Positions 47,425-58,140 of a stretch of 64,000 nucleotides of DNA are shown piece after piece (positions within the stretch are counted from its first letter, which is position 1; every line of letters starts with the position of its first letter). The notes under the pieces are model-generated. The model did not search any database. It worked only from the letters and a program-made list of their open reading frames with translations, and was not told where the DNA came from. The translations under genes and the position numbers were made by a program. This stretch comes from Motacilla alba alba. Lineage: Eukaryota; Chordata; Aves; Passeriformes; Motacillidae. Location of the stretch: NCBI RefSeq assembly GCF_015832195.1, contig NC_052018.1, positions 38,135,052-38,199,051 on the forward strand, read 5' to 3'.

Positions 47425-48975
47425 TAATCACAGAGTCAGATTGGAAAAAATCTCTGAGGTTATCTAGTCCAACCTATGACTGAACACCACCCTGTAAACT
47501 AGATCTTGGCACTGAGTACCCTGTCCAGTCTCCTTTAACACCCTCAGGAATGCTGACTCCACTGCCTTCCTAGGCAGCCCATTACAATATCTATATGATC
47601 CCTTCTGTAAAGAAATTCTTCCCAATCTCCAGACTAAACCTCCCCAGGTGCAGCTTAAGACTGTGACCTCTTGTCCTGCTGCTAGTAGCCTGGGAGAAGA
47701 ATCCAATCCCCACATGGCTACAACCTCCTTTCAGGGAGACGTAGAGACTGATAATGTCACCCTTCGGTGTCCTTTTCTCCGTGCTAAATGATCCCAGCTC
47801 CTTCAGCTGCTCCTCATAGGACTTGTCCTCCAGACCCTTCATCAGTTTCATTGTTGTTCTCTGGACCTGCTCTAGTGCCTCAATATCCTTCCTGAATTGA
47901 GGGCCACAGTACTCAACACAACACTTGAGGTGCAGCCTCACAAGTACTTGTACAGGGGAAGAATGTCTTCCCTAATCCTGCTGGGAACACTATTCCTGAT
48001 ACAAGCCAGGATGCCATTGGTCCTCTTGGCCACCTGGGCATATGGCTGGCTCATGTTGAAGTGGCTGTCAACCAGCACACCCAGGGCCTTTCCCACTGGG
48101 ACACTTTTCAGCCACTCTTTCCCCGGCCTGAAGCTCTGCATGAGGTTTTCATAGCCAAAGTGCAGGCCCTGGCACTTTGTCTTGTTGAACCTCATGCTGT
48201 TGATCTCAATCCATCAATCCAGCCTGCCCAGGTCCATCTGCAGAACCTTTCTGCCCTTCTGTAATTTTTCGCTTTTCATTGTTTTCCTGTCTTTCTTCCT
48301 TGCTCTCTTCCTTGATAGTAAATAAAAGTTAATTATAATTTTTGTCACAAACATTTGACCTTGTTTGTGTCTTAATCTTGCTCCAGGTATTTTCAAACTT
48401 TCCTCCCCCTCTCTGCACATGCAGATTGGGACACATGGGCTGCCAGCTTTCCCAGGAATATGTGATGGGAGATGGTGTTGAAAGCTTTGCTGAAGTCCAG
48501 GTAGACTATGTCTTCAGCTTCATCCAGTAGATGGGTCACCTGGTCATAAAAGATCAGTTTATTCAGGTACCACTTGCCTTTCTTAAACCCATGCTGTCTG
48601 GGTCTGACCCCTTGCCTGTAGGAGTGATCGCATTCTGGATAATCTGCTCCATAACCTTGCTGGGCAGCAAGTCAGGCTGATAGGCTTGTCCTTCTCCAAA
48701 TCTTCCTTCCAATCCTTTTTCTAGATGGGTGTCACACTGGGACCTCCCCTGTTAGCCAGGGGAAGAAAGATATTTGGTGGAAAGCAGCTTAGTGAGTTCT
48801 GGCAGTTCCCTCACAACCCTAGGATGAATCCCATCTGGTTCCATAGAGTTGTGAGCTTTTAATTGGCTCAGTAGGTCACTAACTACTTTCTCCTGGATTA
48901 CAGGGGGTTCATTTTACTCCCCATCCCTGCCTACCAGCTGAGGAGACCAGCTGAGGATAACTAGTCTTAAGGTTG
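47425..48975 (-). mobile_element. CR1 LINE, long copy with internal replacement
   Basis: A minus-strand CR1 with its 3' terminus at ATAATCACAGAGTCAG (47,424 onward). The 3' UTR, C-terminal domain and RT thumb region follow to about 48,260. A non-matching 178-bp block (48,261-48,438) comes next. RT sequence resumes at GCTGCCAGCTTTCCCAGG (48,439) and continues to the linker near 48,975. Protein-level matches include GILACIRNSV, ILPLYKYL and KLMKGLEDKSYEEQLKELG. The replaced block covers the place where the FADD catalytic box should be, so the element is certainly inactive. It is among the better-preserved copies here. Confidence 0.9.
47591..48195 (-). pseudogene. CR1 ORF2 C-terminal remnant (frameshifted)
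   Basis: Two overlapping minus-strand open stretches, 47,938-48,195 (85 codons) and 47,591-47,941 (116 codons), read consecutively through the C-terminal part of CR1 ORF2. The first has MRFNKTKCQGLHFG and LGVLVDSHFNMSQ. The second has FRKDIEALEQVQRTTMKLMK. The frame changes near 47,940, so one indel separates them. Codon-level similarity survives well, suggesting moderate age. It is not a functional gene. Confidence 0.85.
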
Positions 48976-49898
48976 ACATATCAATCTCTCTCAACAAAAT
49001 GTACATGAAAAAGCTGTGGAAAATGAGACCTTTATCAAATTTTTCCTTGCTAATCTAAATTTGCATGCTACAGGAGCTACTTATCTACACTGTTAACTAA
49101 AACTGTTACTTGTAAAAAAAAAAAGAAAAAAAAAAGGATGGATAGGATTAAAAGTATTGCCTTTTCACTCTGCATTTTCAATGATAATTTGAAACTTGTG
49201 TTGCTCAATATCCCAGGCAGGTGGTTGATGTACTAAGTCCAAATATTTCTATGATGAATATGTAGTAAGGCTGTTTGTTGCAAAGGCAGAAGCCCTGACA
49301 ATGCTGAAATGTGCCACAGACATCCTCTTCTTTTGTCTCCTTTTGAAGAACAAAAAGCAAATTGGTCTCACTGATGATGTTATCAAAATGTGATTCTCAG
49401 TTCCTTTTTCAAGTGCTTGAAATCTGGAACTATCAAAAGACCACGTGGAAAATGAGCTAAAACCTGTTAAACCAGACTATTTGCAAGCACAATCACAGAC
49501 CAGTCCCAAACAAAACAACCTCCCAGTCTGGAGAACTTTTGGTTCCTTGGAGGCGTAGGCCGAAACAAGAAATACTGATGCACAGAGACAATGGCAATCT
49601 CACAAATGATTGCCTATCCTGCTCTAAAAACACTTCAGTAGCAGAAGCTGCATGGTGAATCATTCCTTAACTAAATCTTACCTCATACCCTGTAGATGAG
49701 ATCATAAACTACCCAAAATAAGGCATGTCTGAAGCACATATGTGAGAAACTCCACAAAAATGACAGAGATTTTTATATTTTAGAAATTTGTGAGCATTCT
49801 CTCTTAAAAAGAAATTTTCTTTTGTGCAAGTTCCCTGCATTGAATATTTGAGTGACATCACCCTCGCCTCCACATTGCATCTGTAAATAAAAAGCATA
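48976..49898. other. Unique sequence, no gene seen
   Basis: No gene or transposon is recognised between two same-strand CR1 copies. An A-rich tract at 49,113-49,136 is the only simple repeat. Confidence 0.5.
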
Positions 49899-50281
49899 CA
49901 GAATTATAAAATCACTTAGGTTGGAAAATACCTGCAAGACTGTTGAGTCCAACTATTAACCTAGTTAAGTACACCACTGAACCATGTCCCAAAGTGACAC
50001 AACTTTATTTATCTCCAGGAATGGTGACTCCACCACTTCCCTGGGCATCCTGTTCCAAGGCTTCCCTGTTCCATCCTGTTCCTTTTCCCCTAACTTTCAA
50101 TCTTCCGTGGTGCAACTTTGAGGCCGTTTCCACTTGTTCTATCACTTGTTATTTGGGAGAAGAGACATCACTACAATCTCCTTTCAAGTAGTTTTAGGGA
50201 GTGATAAGATCTCCCCTGAGCCTCCATTTCTTCAGGCTAAACAACTCCAGCTCCCTCAGCTGCTCCCTGTAAGACTTGTAT
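49899..50281 (-). mobile_element. CR1 LINE, 3'-end copy
   Basis: On the plus strand it starts CAGAATTATAAAATCACTTAGG (terminus) and carries GTTGAGTCCAACTATTAACC, GGAATGGTGACTCCACCACT, TCCCTGGGCATCCTGTTCC and AGGCTAAACAACTCCAGCTC. It ends after CTGCTCCCTGTAAGACTTGT. About the last 380 bp of the element is present, with a small internal rearrangement: ATCCTGTTCC appears twice near 50,047 and 50,075. Confidence 0.9.
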
Positions 50282-51240
50282 TTAAGGCAGTCTACTTTTG
50301 CTCCACCTGAAGAGAAAGAAACCAGTTATTAACTAGTGAGAAGCAGCAGCCTTTTTCTCTCAAATAACCCTAAGGGATCAAAAGAGAAATAAGTACGGTT
50401 ATCTTGCAAAATGCAGCAACATCTCACAGTATATAGCCAGATTTGCCATTTTTTCTGTAGTTACTCTGCTGTTTCAATATAAAAATACTTGTTTCTGAGG
50501 TTTTTTTCAGTACTCACTAAAAGAAACTCTGTAAGTCATCACAGTTGGTGTGACTGTGCAAATTCACTTACATCTTCAAAGAAAAAAGGTCAGAATGAGA
50601 TTACTACTCAAAAGCATGTCATACAGGTGAGCCAGGTAGGAATAGATACCCTTTGTTATAAAACCTGCAAATTGAACATGGACAATATGTTCTGACATTT
50701 AAAAAAATGTTTCTTTTCTTCTCTATCATGCATATTTAACATAACTCAATCTCATGAATGTATAATTTACTATTTTCCAGTGATAATAGCAGAATGAAGA
50801 ACATAAAGTATTCAAAAGAGCAGAAATATGAAAGATAAGGTTGCAGTCTCAGATACATATCCTTAGCAGCTAATTACATTACTCAGAAAATCAGAATTCA
50901 CAGAAATAATGTACATTAAGTAAAACCAAAACATGGAACAATGACAAAATATACTTCAGTCAGGCTGAAGTTCAAGCTTTTTACATATTTTGGGTATGTA
51001 CTTAAGACTATCAGCTTATTTCTTCTGAATGTGGTAAAATAAAGGTTTACAGAAGTATTTGTTACTTTATCTTTGATGTCTTTCCTCTCAAAAGTTTCCT
51101 GAAACTGTCATTCAATATGGCAGAATAGACAATTTCTGCTCTTAAAGTCAATTACAAAAATAAGAAAAAAAGAAGCAAAACTTCAGTAACATTTTCTGAC
51201 AAACCTATGGGGTCTTATGTTATTTTTGTGAGCAATGAAT
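50282..51240. other. Unique sequence, no gene seen
   Basis: AT-rich interval between two CR1 copies, with no exon, RNA gene or repeat recognised. Confidence 0.5.
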
Positions 51241-52625
51241 AAATCACAGAATGGGAGATCATTTAGTTCCAACCTCTTTGCCATGGGTAGTGACACCTTC
51301 CACTAGACAAGGTTGCTCAAAGCAGTATTCAATAGGGACTTGAACACATGCAGGCTTGAGGCATCCACATCTTTGGGCAACCTGTTCCAGTAGTTCACCA
51401 CTCTCACAGCAAAGAACTTCTTCCTAATGTCTAAATCAAAACCTACTCTCTTTCAGGTTAAAGCCATTCCCTCGTGTCTTATTGCTTCATGGCCTTGTAA
51501 AAAGTCCTTCTCCAACTTTCCTGTAGGCTCCCTCCAGGTACTGAAAAGTCTGTCTGTAGCATTCTCTTCTCGAGGCTGAACATCACCGGCTTCCTCAGCC
51601 TGTGTTCACTGGAAAGGTACTCCTTTCTTCCTTATTTTTTGTGGCTCTCCTCAGCACTCATTCCTCCTCTAACTCGCATGTCATGGACTTCTGTCAATCC
51701 ATTCCTGCAGCCTCTATTCATGCTTGGGATTGCCCCTACCCAGATACAGGACTTTGCACTTGGCCTTATTGAACTTCATGAGGTTTGCATTCAGCCTCTC
51801 AAGCCTGTCATGGTTCCTCTGAATGGCATCCCTTCCTTCCAGAATGTCGAGCACACCACACAGCTTGGTGTCAGTGAAAATGCTGACAGTGCTATCAATC
51901 CCACTGTCCAAAACACTGGCAAAGATATTAATCAGTGCTGGACACAATACTGACGTCTGAGGAACACCACTTGTCAGTGAAGTGCGCTTGGGCATCCAGC
52001 CATTTACCACAACCTGTTGAGTGTGACCGTCCAGCCAATTCCCTCTCCACCAAGTGGTACACCCTTCAAATACACGCCTCTCCAGTTTAGAGATAAGGAT
52101 GTCATGCAGGACAGTGTCAAATGCTTTGCAGAAGTCCAGGTAGATGATCTCAATTGTCCTTCCCTTATCCACCAAGGCTCTAACCTTGTAGAAGGCCACA
52201 AGTTCTGTCAGGCATGATCTCCAGACATAGGGAATCCATGTTGGCCATCACCAATCAATTCTTTATTTTCTATGAGCCTTGACATAATTTCCAGGAGGAT
52301 CCGCTCCATGACCTTGCCAAGCACTGATGTTTGACTGACTGGCCTGCAGTTCCTGGAGTCTTCCCTATTACCTTTTATAAAAAAAGAGGTTATGTTTCCC
52401 CTTTTACAGACAGCATTAACTTCACAGGACTGTCACAATTTCTAAAATATGATGGATAGTGGCTTAGTCACTTTGTACACCAGTTGCTTTATGACTTGTG
52501 TATGTATCTCATCGGGTGTCATGGACTTGTTCACTGCCAGGTTCCTTAGATCCCAAGTTTTCAAATCTGATCTTCTCCTACAATGAGCATTCCTTTTTTC
52601 TCTTAGTCCCTGCCTTTGCCTTTGC
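51241..52625 (-). mobile_element. CR1 LINE (CR1-B-like), long copy
   Basis: A minus-strand copy with its 3' terminus at AAATCACAGAATGGGAGATC (51,241). Blocks typical of the CR1-B-like group follow: CCATGGGTAGTGACACCTTC and CTAGACAAGGTTGCTCAAAG in the 3' UTR, then CTTGGGATTGCCCCTACCC (51,722-51,740). RT sequence then extends to about 52,625, near CCCTGCCTTTGCCTTTG. An internal deletion removes much of the region between the thumb and C-terminus (junction near 51,690-51,720). The FADD box is reduced to FTD at about 51,870-51,880 by loss of one codon and a substitution. Part of a run of six CR1 copies all in this orientation. Confidence 0.9.
51714..52199 (-). pseudogene. CR1 reverse-transcriptase remnant, 161-codon open stretch
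   Basis: The longest transposon-derived open frame in the window. Residues 19-30 are [14 protein letters not shown] motif A with the catalytic aspartate at D22 retained. Residues 75-82 are LTSGVPQT, where the family has SGVPQG. Residues 107-112 are IFTDTK, where FADDTK is expected, so a catalytic aspartate is missing. [18 protein letters not shown] follows near the end. An intact CR1 ORF2 has on the order of 900-1000 residues, so this is a small central fragment. No function is expected. Confidence 0.88.
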
Positions 52626-53579
52626 ACAAAGTTGAAATGCAACTGAAATAATGCAAAATCTATTACTGGATTTATTGCTAATTCACTAATCTTAAATGAG
52701 GCATGTTGACTAAGAATAAATACTGGTAAATAGCTGCAATTCTGGTGATACAATTTGGTCTCTTTCATGCTAAAAGTGTTTAAAATATGCAGATTGTAAA
52801 AAAATATAGACCCTACGCAAACATTCATTTTGATGTCACTTGAGTGCCACATTGCTTCTGAGTCTCAGCAAAAAAGGCCAATGGAAACAGCAACACCATA
52901 CCTAAAAAAATATTTTGCAGTGTAGATGGATTAAACCTAAGGCCATTAACCTATAAAGATTATGAATTACTTATTTGAAAAAGATGATAGATACAGAGAA
53001 TAAATTATGCACTCTTTAAACTCAGGAACAGGGTTTTCAGCATCATACCTCATAGAATTGGAAGATTCTACAAAAGAGGAGAGAATATTGATTAGTATTT
53101 GCCAGTGGTATGGTTTATGAGAACAGGACTTTTCTACTTGCTCTCTGTAATTTCTATATTCAAGCCAGAACTTATATAATATTTAGAATAGTAAATTATC
53201 TAAATGTCCTTCTTGATTGCTTTTTTTAGTTCCCCTTTTTAAAGAAGTTTTGTTTGGCTTGTTATTAGATTATTTCACTTGATTTGGCTTAGGGTTTCTT
53301 TTTGGTTAATTCTCTTTATTCTTCTTATAGCCTGTGATTTGGCAAGATAGTCTGTCAGGTAACCTTAAGATAGCCAAGCCAATGCGTGTAGCATTGGCTT
53401 TGTCTATTATATCCTGTTTAGGGACATTGGTGTAATTTTTCATTTTATTGTTTTGATAGATTTGAGGCTGAATTTATTTTCAAATTGCTGAATGGTTTCT
53501 TGCTCTCTCAGTTTCCCTACATCTATACCTTATTTCTGTTAGCTGTTCTTTTCACGTGTAATGAGGGCCAGATTGAAGA
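52626..53579. other. Unique sequence, no gene seen
   Basis: AT-rich interval with no recognised gene or transposon, ending at the GAAGA array. Confidence 0.5.
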
Positions 53580-53702
53580 CGAAGAGAGAAGAAGAGAAGA
53601 GAAGAGAAGAGAAGAGAAGAGAAGAGAAGAGAAGAGAAGAGAAGAGAAGAGAAGAGAAGAGAAGAGAAGAGAAGAGAAGAGAAGAGAAGAGAAGAGAAGA
53701 GA
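53580..53702. repeat. (GAAGA)22 perfect microsatellite at CR1 3' end
   Basis: From 53,591 to 53,700 there are 22 perfect GAAGA pentamers with no interruption, preceded by a slightly irregular start. The array directly abuts the 3' UTR of a minus-strand CR1 (GACCTAAAATGACCATCTAG), in the place of the usual terminal octamers and the last roughly 20 bp of the element. Perfect arrays this long are usually length-polymorphic. The frame through it gives only Arg/Glu/Lys repeats. Confidence 0.95.
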
Positions 53703-54014
53703 CCTAAAATGACCATCTAGTTTAGCTGCCTGGCCAATTCAAGGCTAATAAAAAAGTTAAAGCATGCTGTTGAGGGCATTGTCCAAATGCCTCTTAAACA
53801 CTGACGGGGCCTCAAATATATCTCTAGGAAGCCTGATGCAGTATTTGATACAGTAAAGAAATATTTCCTGATGTCCAGTCTACACTTCCCTTGCTGCATC
53901 TTTGAACCATTCCCATGCATCCTATCACTGGGTATCTGGGAGAAAAGGTCAGCACCTGTCTCTTCACTTCCTCAGGAAGACGTATAGAGTAGGTTCTTAT
54001 TCCTCTGGCTATTT
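53703..54014 (-). mobile_element. CR1 LINE, 3'-end copy
   Basis: Same CR1 subgroup as the copy at 29.7-31.5 kb, judging by shared 3' UTR blocks: CATCTAGTTTAGCTGCCTGG, GGCATTGTCCAAATGCCTCT, TAAACACTGACGGGGCC, TCTAGGAAGCCTGATG and CATTCCCATGCATCCTATCA. It breaks off after CTCAGGAAGACGTATAGAGT and TCTTATTCCTCTGG. About 310 bp is recognisable, all non-coding or the extreme C-terminus. Confidence 0.88.
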
Positions 54015-54997
54015 TTTGAATAGAATCGTTATTTTGAATGAATGAATATTTTTCAAATAGAATTTTTTGAATAGAATGCTAAATTTTATTCATTACTTTT
54101 CTTCTGCAAAGAAACCCCACAACAGATTTTTACAGAAAATTCCTAACATGTGCTACATTCAATTCTTTGTCAGAGGAAAGCACAATTTGTTTCCCTTAAA
54201 AGTGTCAGAAAAGGCTGATCTAGGTTTTCATAAAATAAATTGACCTTGTGCTGTCCTCTGCATCCGGGGTGAACTTCACCTTATAGTAATAATGGCAGTG
54301 GTAACAACAGTAATTGCAAACAGTGCTATTGGACTGCCACCAGCCAGGACAATTTCAGGACAGCTACTATACAGCTCAAATCACTGAGCAAGCAGATGCT
54401 TAGCAGGCTACTATTATATCTTTCAGTTATTGACAAAGAAAATCTCCTGGGTACCATGAGGACACCCTATCACTGCACTAAAGCTGCTTAAACAGAAGCT
54501 ATCAGGAAAAATTACTCAAAAAAAAATCCCTAAACCAAAAAACCTCAAAAACCAACACAGCAGGGAACAGGCTATTATGGTGCAACTCATATTGCCCAGT
54601 GTTACAGAGTTCTTCAGGGTATATAGTGGCAACAGCAAGGTCCAAACAGGGGTTGAAATACCATCTCAGAAAGCTGTTTCATTTATTCTTGCTGAGGATT
54701 TGTAAGAAGTTTGAATGTTTAAATGTGTGCCTAGCTTGTACTAGGGAAATACTGAGTTATCCTTTTTACTGGATTTTGGTTTGCTGCAAGTTAAAGAATA
54801 TCTAGGGAATGGTCGAAACAATAGATTGAAAGGCAGATACATAGATATTTACAATGCAAATATTTTCCTTTAGATAAAGCAATGTTGTTAAACAAAAACC
54901 ATTGACATGTTCTATAATATGCAGTCAAACACATCTGTCAGAATGAGTCCCTTTGTATGAGCAATTCTTGTTTATGTCCCTGCAAATATGTGCACAG
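54015..54997. other. Unique sequence, no gene seen
   Basis: No gene is recognised. Just after the CR1, TTTTTTGAATAGAAT occurs twice (about 54,013 and 54,064), a small local duplication. Confidence 0.5.
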
Positions 54998-55560
54998 TCA
55001 TAGAATATGCTGAGTTGGAAGGAAGCCACAAAGATCATCGAGTCCAGCTCGTGGCAAAGCACCATCCTGAAGAATCACATCATGTTCCAGAGTTTTGTCC
55101 AAATGCTGCTTGAGCTCTGTTAGCCTCAGTGCTGTGACCGCTGCCCTGGGGAGCCTGTTCCAGTGTCCAACCACCTTCTGGCTGAAAAACTTTTACTAGT
55201 AACAAAAACTAAACCTCCTCTGATACAACTTCAGAGCATTCCCTTGGGTCTCAGGGCATTCCCTTGGGTCTTGTCACTGGTTTCCACAGAGAAGACATCA
55301 GTGCCTGCCCCTCCTCTTCCCCTCACAAGGAAGATGTAAACCATAGATGAGGTCTCCTCTCAGTCTTCTTCAGGCTGAGCCTAACCACAGCACTGCATTC
55401 TCCAGTCTGTCCATACCTCCTGGGTTGCTTCATCCCAGGTAGAATCCACCATTTTCCCTTGTTGAACTTCATATTTCCAGCCCTCTAATTCTTTGAGGCC
55501 TCTCTGCAGGGTCTCCCTGCCCTTGAGGGAGTCAACAGCTCATCTCAGTTTTGTATTGTT
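54998..55560 (-). mobile_element. CR1 LINE, 3'-end copy with internal deletion
   Basis: On the plus strand it begins TCATAGAATATGCTGAGTTGG, with GATCATCGAGTCCAGCTCG, CTGGGGAGCCTGTTCCAGTG and CTGCCCCTCCTCTTCCCCTC following. This subgroup (ATATCCTGAGTTGG tail) is common in passerines. After about 55,380 the sequence jumps to upstream RT-derived blocks: CTTGTTGAACTTCATATTTC, then GAGGCCTCTCTGCAGGGTCT and GAGGGAGTCAACAGCTCATC. Several hundred bases of the parent are therefore deleted. A 20-bp tandem duplication lies at 55,236-55,275. Confidence 0.9.
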
Positions 55561-58126
55561 TTGAATATGTGTAGGTGTTTGTATAAAAGTAAATTTAAGG
55601 CACATAAATGGCTACCTGCTTCTCTTTCAGTTTTACACGGGGAAATCCTTATGGTCTAAGATTATATGATAATATGAAGCTATACTGAGCAAAATGGGAT
55701 AAAGTGCTCACAGACAGATCAGTCACTAACCAGCTAACCAGGAAAAAAAAATATGTTGAGTTTCAAAAGTGTTAGTTATCAAAGAGCTTAGGTGACATGG
55801 AGGTTTTAAGGAGCTCTTAGGAAAAAATTGCTCTTGCAGGGTAACACTAGGGATACTGTAGTTAATATAGACATCTGGGTTTGCTTTTGTCTTAATTTCA
55901 GTACATTTTTGTTAATCAAGATTATTTCTAAACCACTTTGAGGACATAATTTTTATTCTGACATTGCTGCTTATTTTTAAACAGTGATAGTTATTTGCAA
56001 TACTTTAAATAGACTACCTGCAAACAAACACTCTAGCCTTGATGGGTTTCCATCAAAAAATTAAATATCACATTTATATTACATAGAAATATGTGAAAGT
56101 GCAGCATGTAGTGATTACTGTCATACTGATGTTGATCAGCATGTGAAAATTACATTTAAAATTGTGAAAATTGCTGTTCATTGTTAAAATGATACACTTT
56201 TCATAAATGTCATGCTATTTTTAAGTGAATAAATTTTCATATAATAGATATGGGGTATTCTTAGAGCACAGAAAAAAAAAATCAGGATTAAAATCCAACT
56301 TTAAAGAAAATAAAATTTTCATTTTACCATACAATAATTTTATTAAATTGCTTAAATTTTTCTTAATTGAAAGTAAATGTGAAATGAAATTTTGTTTACT
56401 GCCAAAAATGTTCAAATGGAAATTCTGCATGCAGCTGTCAGAAGAGTTTTTCTGTCTGTATAAGTATGACATGTCATCCTGTAATATATATTGTTCTCTG
56501 TCAGGTGACTTGAGTCTACAGTTAGTTTTTCTGGTGTGAGTGTTAGCTGGGAGTGAGATTTTTCCCTTCCATTCCTAGCTGACATAGCTGTGTTCACAAA
56601 ATATTGTAGCATAGACCTGGCTTTATTCATGACACATGAAGCTAAAAGCTTGCATAAGTCTTTGTAAGGTTGATGCCTTTGATTTTAAGACCTTTAAGAC
56701 CATGTCTAAGTTTTCAATAGTGTTTTGTTTATGGACACTTCATTAGCTCTGGTTCCTGAGTGAGGCTCTAAAGGACTGAAGAAATAAAAATTATAACTAA
56801 AAGTAATAGGAATTTACTAAGTGTGTGGTGCAACTTGCAGGAATTTATGAAGCTAAGAAAAGAGTCTTATAAAAATTGGGAGGAAGAGAGGATTTTATGA
56901 TCTACAAAATCCAATAGATATAACCATACAAGATGCCCACACAATTTGCACTGGCATAAATGAAATAGTTTTCTACTTTAATAAATGCTTTGGGGAATAT
57001 GTGGCAAAAAGTTTCTTGTTCCTTTTAATTTTAAAGTAGACTACGCCTCTTAATTACTGCATTCAGGCAGTCATGTACCACATACAACAGTTGTAGCCGA
57101 TGAAGTCATGGAATGCTTTAAATCACAGCAGGCAAGAAGGATTTAAAAAGGAGAATATTATATTTGCTGTTAGAGCTTTCTTTATATCACACTACAAGTT
57201 AAAAAAAAAGGATGAGAGAAATTAGGGAAGTCTGAAAATCCATCTTATTTAATGAAATCAATGTAAATTTTTTGTCTGGAGTTTATATTTCTTGGATAAA
57301 ATAAGTTTATTTAGTAACTTAAAATGCAAGATATATTCAAAGCACATTTTCATTTTCAGGACATCTTCTTAAACAAAGAATTAAATCCAAAAATTTGACA
57401 ACAATCAAGGTAATTTAACAATCAGTCATAAAATTATGGCATCTTTCCACTGGAATCTGGATATTTTCACTTGTAAAATATTGTAAACGTGTCATTTCAT
57501 TATGCTTCTTACATTTCAAGGAAAGTTTTTGCTAAACTGAGGTCCTTGAATTATGTCCAGACCAGTATCTTAAGGTTTTTTTGACTTTGAAATTCTGTCT
57601 GATGAGTAATGTCGTTGTATTTTTTTTAAAAAATCAAAGAAATAAACAAAACTGTAAAGCTTTAAGGATACCAATTACACCAGAACACCATTACTGTTAA
57701 AAGATACAGGAATAAAGGATATAATTTGAGTCAAATGTCAGCAACAATTTCATCACATATGTGCTGGCACAATATATGGATGGCATTGAAAACTCGAAAC
57801 GAAATGTGAAGGAGAAATAACAAACATACATAGAAATGGAATTGTAAAAATTATTTTGAATTATGGCTTTGTGTATAATGAAACAACAATTTCACTATCT
57901 GTCCTTCTTTTGTGGCATGGAATAAAAATGCTAAATTAGGATACACATTCTGTATAACAATCAAACATTGGACGGACTTGATGGCATTCAGTCCTGGTCT
58001 TGCTTATTAGACTTGACGTGGGTCAAAGTCTTCACTCTGAGAAGCTGTTTTAGAAGTTTTTGGAACGCACCAGTTTCTTTCCAAGATATTGGTAAATTGG
58101 TAAAAACTTTACAATTAGCCCTGCCA

Positions 58127-58140
58127 CCCCCCCCCCCCCC
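58127..58140. repeat. C14 homopolymer
   Basis: Fourteen consecutive C residues, the longest C or G run in the window, in otherwise AT-rich sequence. The minus strand is G14, which can form quadruplex structures and is a frequent site of sequencing length errors. Confidence 0.9.

Noticed and set aside
51639..51953. 104-codon plus-strand frame
   Set aside because: It is antisense to the CR1 RT remnant at 51,714-52,199, which has the recognisable protein motifs.
53485..53712. 75-codon frame with an Arg-Arg-Glu-Glu-Lys repeat resembling a charged coiled coil
   Set aside because: It is the translation of the (GAAGA)n microsatellite. The non-repeat start has no recognisable domain.
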